Source of the DNA: Donghicola sp041224595
GTDB lineage: Bacteria; Pseudomonadota; Alphaproteobacteria; Rhodobacterales; Rhodobacteraceae
DNA: 25,923 bases
Assembly: GCF_041224595.1 (NCBI RefSeq)
Contig: NZ_JBGFGN010000073.1
Location: 1-25,923, forward strand
Reading direction: 5' to 3'
Shown here: in pieces, positions 23,473 through 25,923 of the stretch
Numbering within the stretch: position 1 is the first letter of the stretch
How the letters are laid out: every line of letters begins with the position of its first letter
Translations under genes and position numbers: made by a program
Notes under the pieces: generated by a model
Databases searched by the model: none
Told to the model about the DNA's origin: nothing
What the model saw: only the letters and a program-made list of their open reading frames with translations

Positions 23473-25665
23473 TTGGAGCCGGTATTTTTCCAAGCAGGTG
23501 AACCTTGTGCGGTGCTGACAACGCAGCCGCTGGACCGGGCTTTGGATTATCTTGCCCCCGAAGGAGGCTGTTGGACAGGGGCCTATGTTGAGGTGCCCTT
23601 GGGCCCCCGCCGTGTGCTTGGGGTCGTTTGGGGCCCTGCCGCTGGTGACTATGATCGCGCCAAATTGCGTGCAGTGCAGCGGGTCCTAGAGGTTCCGCCC
23701 ATGCGCGAAGAGTTGCGCGATTTCATTCTCAAGGCTGCCGAGTACACGCTGACCCCTTTGCCCGCGATGCTGCGGCTGGCCACGCGTGCGCCCGGACTAA
23801 GCGATGCGCCGGCCACCCGACGAATCTACCGGCTGGGGGAGGGCGCGCCAGACCGGATGACTGATGCACGTCAACGGGTGCTGAGCGTGATGCAGGACTA
23901 TGGCGGGCTGGCGTTCACGCAACGGGAACTGGCTGACACAGCAGGGGTCACGACCTCTGTCATCAAAGGCTTGGTAAAACAAGGCGTTCTGCGCGAGGAG
24001 GATGCCCCCAAGGACCTGCCGTTTCAGCGGCTCGACCCAGAACACAATGGCAAAGAGCTGACCGAGGATCAATTGGCCGCCGCATCGCGGTTGAGCGAAG
24101 GTATCGTCAGTGGCACCTACGGTACAACGCTGCTGAAGGGTGTGACAGGCTCGGGTAAAACCGAAGTTTACCTCGAAGCCGTCGCGTCCTGTCTGAAAAT
24201 GGGGCGTCAGGCTCTGGTGCTTTTGCCCGAAATCGCGCTGACCGCAGAGTTCCTAACGCGTCTCGAAGCCCGTTTCGGCGGCAGGCCCGCGGAATGGCAT
24301 AGCGGCGTGACGATGACAGAACGTCGCAGGACTTGGAAAATGGTTGCCGAGAATGGTGCCCAAGTTGTGGTCGGTGCGCGGTCCGCATTGTTTCTGCCTT
24401 TTCGCGATCTGGGGCTGATCGTTGTCGATGAAGAACACGATACCTCTTACAAACAAGAGGACGGTGTCCTGTATAATGCCCGCGACATGGCGGTGCTTCG
24501 CGCGAGTTTGTGCTCTGCTCGCGTGGTGCTCGCCTCGGCCACTCCGAGCCTTGAGACATGGGCAAACGCGGAAGCCGGCAAATATGAACGACTTGATCTG
24601 ACATCGCGGTTCGGTGAAGCTGTGATGCCGGAGATGCGTGCAATCGACATGCGGTCGGATACGCTTGCCGCGAGCACGTGGATATCGCCCACATTACGTA
24701 AGGCAGCGTTGGATCGCATCGCTCTGGGCCAGCAAACCCTATTGTTTCTGAACCGGCGCGGATATGCACCTGTTACCATCTGCCGTGCGTGCGGTCATCA
24801 AGTGGCCTGCCCCCATTGCGATGCGCGGATGGTTGAGCATCGGTTCCTAAAGAGGTTGATGTGCCATCAGTGTGGGGAAACAACCCCCATGCCCGAGAGC
24901 TGCCCGAGCTGTCATGTGCCCGAAAAATTGGCTCCTGTTGGCCCCGGGGTGGAGCGACTGGCCGAAGAGGCGGCGAGCGTCTTTCCCGAGGCCCGTATTG
25001 CGGTCTTGTCTTCGGACCTGTTTGGCAGTGCGCGTGCTCTGAAAGAAGAAATCCAACGTATTGCAGAGGGTGGCGCGGATATCATTATCGGAACGCAAAT
25101 GGTGGCCAAGGGACATAACTTTCCAAATCTCACATTGGTAGGGGTGATCGATGCGGATTTGGGGTTGCAAGGGTCTGACCTCAGGGCCGCCGAGCGCACG
25201 TTCCAGCTGATGCGGCAGGTGGCCGGTCGGGCAGGGCGATCGCAGCTTCGCGGGCTGGCATTGTTGCAGACCTTTCAGCCAGAGCATCCGGTGATCCGCG
25301 CGATCCTTTCGGGGGACGAGGAGGGCTTCTGGCAAGCCGAAGCCGCCGAACGCCAAGCTGCCGGCGTTCCCCCCTATGGCAGGATGGCGGGGGTCATTGT
25401 TTCGTCAGAGGACATAAACGAGGCCTTTGATGTGGCAAATCAGCTTAACCGAAACTGTGAGTCACTGCGGAGAGTCGGAGCGCAGGTGTTCGGGCCTGCG
25501 CCGGCTCCTATTGCGCGAATCAGGGGACGGCACCGCGTCAGATTGTTGGTCAAGTCTGCTAAAGGGGTGGCCTTGCAAAAGGCAATCGCCCTCTGGGTGC
25601 GGAATGTAAGGGTAAAAAACACAACGAGGTTGACAATAGACATAGACCCGCAAAACTTTCTGTAG
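23473..25665 (+). CDS. priA: Primosomal helicase PriA
   Basis: A 730-residue PriA, the superfamily 2 helicase that restarts collapsed replication forks. The N-terminal DNA-binding domain ('AVLTTQPLDRALDYLAPE', 'YVEVPLGPRRVLGVVWG') is followed by Walker A 'GVTGSGKTE' (Lys229) and DEEH at 319-322. The eight zinc-binding cysteines are at 437, 440, 446, 449, 464, 467, 477 and 480. 'GTQMVAKGHNFPNLTLVGVIDAD' and 'QVAGRAGR' are helicase motifs V and VI. TTG at 23473 is the start, with AGGAG seven bases upstream (23461-23465). It is divergent from DUF484 with 209 bases between. Confidence 0.97.
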   Translation: MEPVFFQAGEPCAVLTTQPLDRALDYLAPEGGCWTGAYVEVPLGPRRVLGVVWGPAAGDYDRAKLRAVQRVLEVPPMREELRDFILKAAEYTLTPLPAMLRLATRAPGLSDAPATRRIYRLGEGAPDRMTDARQRVLSVMQDYGGLAFTQRELADTAGVTTSVIKGLVKQGVLREEDAPKDLPFQRLDPEHNGKELTEDQLAAASRLSEGIVSGTYGTTLLKGVTGSGKTEVYLEAVASCLKMGRQALVLLPEIALTAEFLTRLEARFGGRPAEWHSGVTMTERRRTWKMVAENGAQVVVGARSALFLPFRDLGLIVVDEEHDTSYKQEDGVLYNARDMAVLRASLCSARVVLASATPSLETWANAEAGKYERLDLTSRFGEAVMPEMRAIDMRSDTLAASTWISPTLRKAALDRIALGQQTLLFLNRRGYAPVTICRACGHQVACPHCDARMVEHRFLKRLMCHQCGETTPMPESCPSCHVPEKLAPVGPGVERLAEEAASVFPEARIAVLSSDLFGSARALKEEIQRIAEGGADIIIGTQMVAKGHNFPNLTLVGVIDADLGLQGSDLRAAERTFQLMRQVAGRAGRSQLRGLALLQTFQPEHPVIRAILSGDEEGFWQAEAAERQAAGVPPYGRMAGVIVSSEDINEAFDVANQLNRNCESLRRVGAQVFGPAPAPIARIRGRHRVRLLVKSAKGVALQKAIALWVRNVRVKNTTRLTIDIDPQNFL

Positions 25666-25730
25666 GTGCACGCTTTCTTTGTGCATGATGCATAGGTTAT
25701 TATATTTTTGTCTAACGAGTCTGGTTTGTT

Positions 25731-25785
25731 ATGGTCACATCAAAGGTAAACTGGGACGACTTCCGGTACGTCGCAGCCTAGCGCG
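25731..25785 (+). pseudogene. LysR-family regulator, first codons only, cut by the IS and frameshifted
   Basis: ATG 25731 opens 'MVTSKVNWDDFRYVAA' followed by a stop (25779). 'WDDFRYVAALAR' is the typical LysR start; one base added near 25779 would restore 'ALAR'. The IS tip begins at 25786, so the gene is lost after about 19 codons. The frameshift may be a sequencing error or decay. The match is short, so this is moderate only. Confidence 0.5.
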
Positions 25786-25923
25786 GTTAGTGTCCGAGCA
25801 CGTGGTGTAATTTCCGCACCGCCAACGGTGTAATCCCGGGTGGCCATCGAGGTGTATGGTCGAGGTGGAGTTTGACCGCTTCAACCACGAACCACACGGA
25901 GACCCCGATGACCAAAACCAACA
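25786..25923 (+). mobile_element. End of an insertion sequence (right copy), running off the window
   Basis: Exact reverse complement of 4-141. The tip reads GTTAGTGTCCGAGC. Within it GGTGTA recurs at 25804, 25827 and 25851 (23-24 bases apart), as expected for transposase-binding repeats. The start codon of the transposase follows at 25908. The rest of the IS lies outside. Confidence 0.8.
25908..25923 (+). CDS. Transposase, first codons only (partial)
   Basis: ATG at 25908-25910 begins MTKTN and runs off the right edge. GGAG at 25898-25901 is six bases upstream. Second copy of the start at 17-19 minus. Transposase identity is inferred from place. Confidence 0.5.

Overview
The window looks like chromosomal DNA of a marine-type alphaproteobacterium, most likely family Rhodobacteraceae (Roseobacter group). 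The evidence is high GC with strong C/G at third codon positions, an imuB-dnaE2 mutagenesis operon behind a GAAC-N7-GAAC LexA box (the alphaproteobacterial SOS box), a DUF484-xerC-pcs operon, phosphatidylcholine synthase, and a TACTCC/poly-G hairpin element at the ileS-pcs junction. The genus cannot be fixed from sequence alone.

Edges (1-141 and 25786-25923): both ends carry the same 138-bp sequence in inverted orientation. It is the transposase-proximal end of an insertion sequence. A start codon with a ribosome binding site runs off the window on each side. Just inside the left copy is a tyrosine-recombinase gene that has lost its 5' part. Just inside the right copy is the first ~19 codons of a LysR-type regulator, also frameshifted. 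The 25.6 kb between is therefore bounded by two outward-facing copies of one IS. The window may also simply be an assembly contig that stopped in a repeat.

Left block (865-5687): LexA-controlled translesion mutagenesis genes imuB and dnaE2. No imuA lies in front of them; the LexA box covers a good -10 hexamer right before imuB.

Iron block (5805-13277): a secreted PhoX/DUF839 protein, then imelysin 1, bacterioferritin-associated ferredoxin, bacterioferritin, a di-heme DUF1111 oxidoreductase, imelysin 2 and a DUF1513 protein. This resembles the known periplasmic imelysin/di-heme iron-acquisition cluster, here with iron storage and release genes (bfr, bfd) set inside it. The inferred working model is periplasmic iron capture and redox handling by the imelysins and di-heme protein, cytoplasmic storage in Bfr, and release through Bfd. 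Two terminators split the block into probable transcription units. A perfect 8-bp inverted repeat before imelysin 1 and 11-bp-phased Pho-box-like repeats before the PhoX gene are candidate control sites.

Middle and right (13292-25665): ordinary core genes. truA (minus); an overlapping trio ycjX, GNAT acetyltransferase, ycjF (plus); a group III truncated haemoglobin (minus); ileS (plus); DUF484-xerC-pcs (minus operon); and priA (plus). No gap between genes exceeds about 250 bases. The gaps hold control sites and terminators as listed; I saw no tRNA, rRNA or CRISPR array. I found no convincing wholly new system. The most unusual points are the IS-bounded edges, the imuA-less SOS operon and the iron cluster layout.
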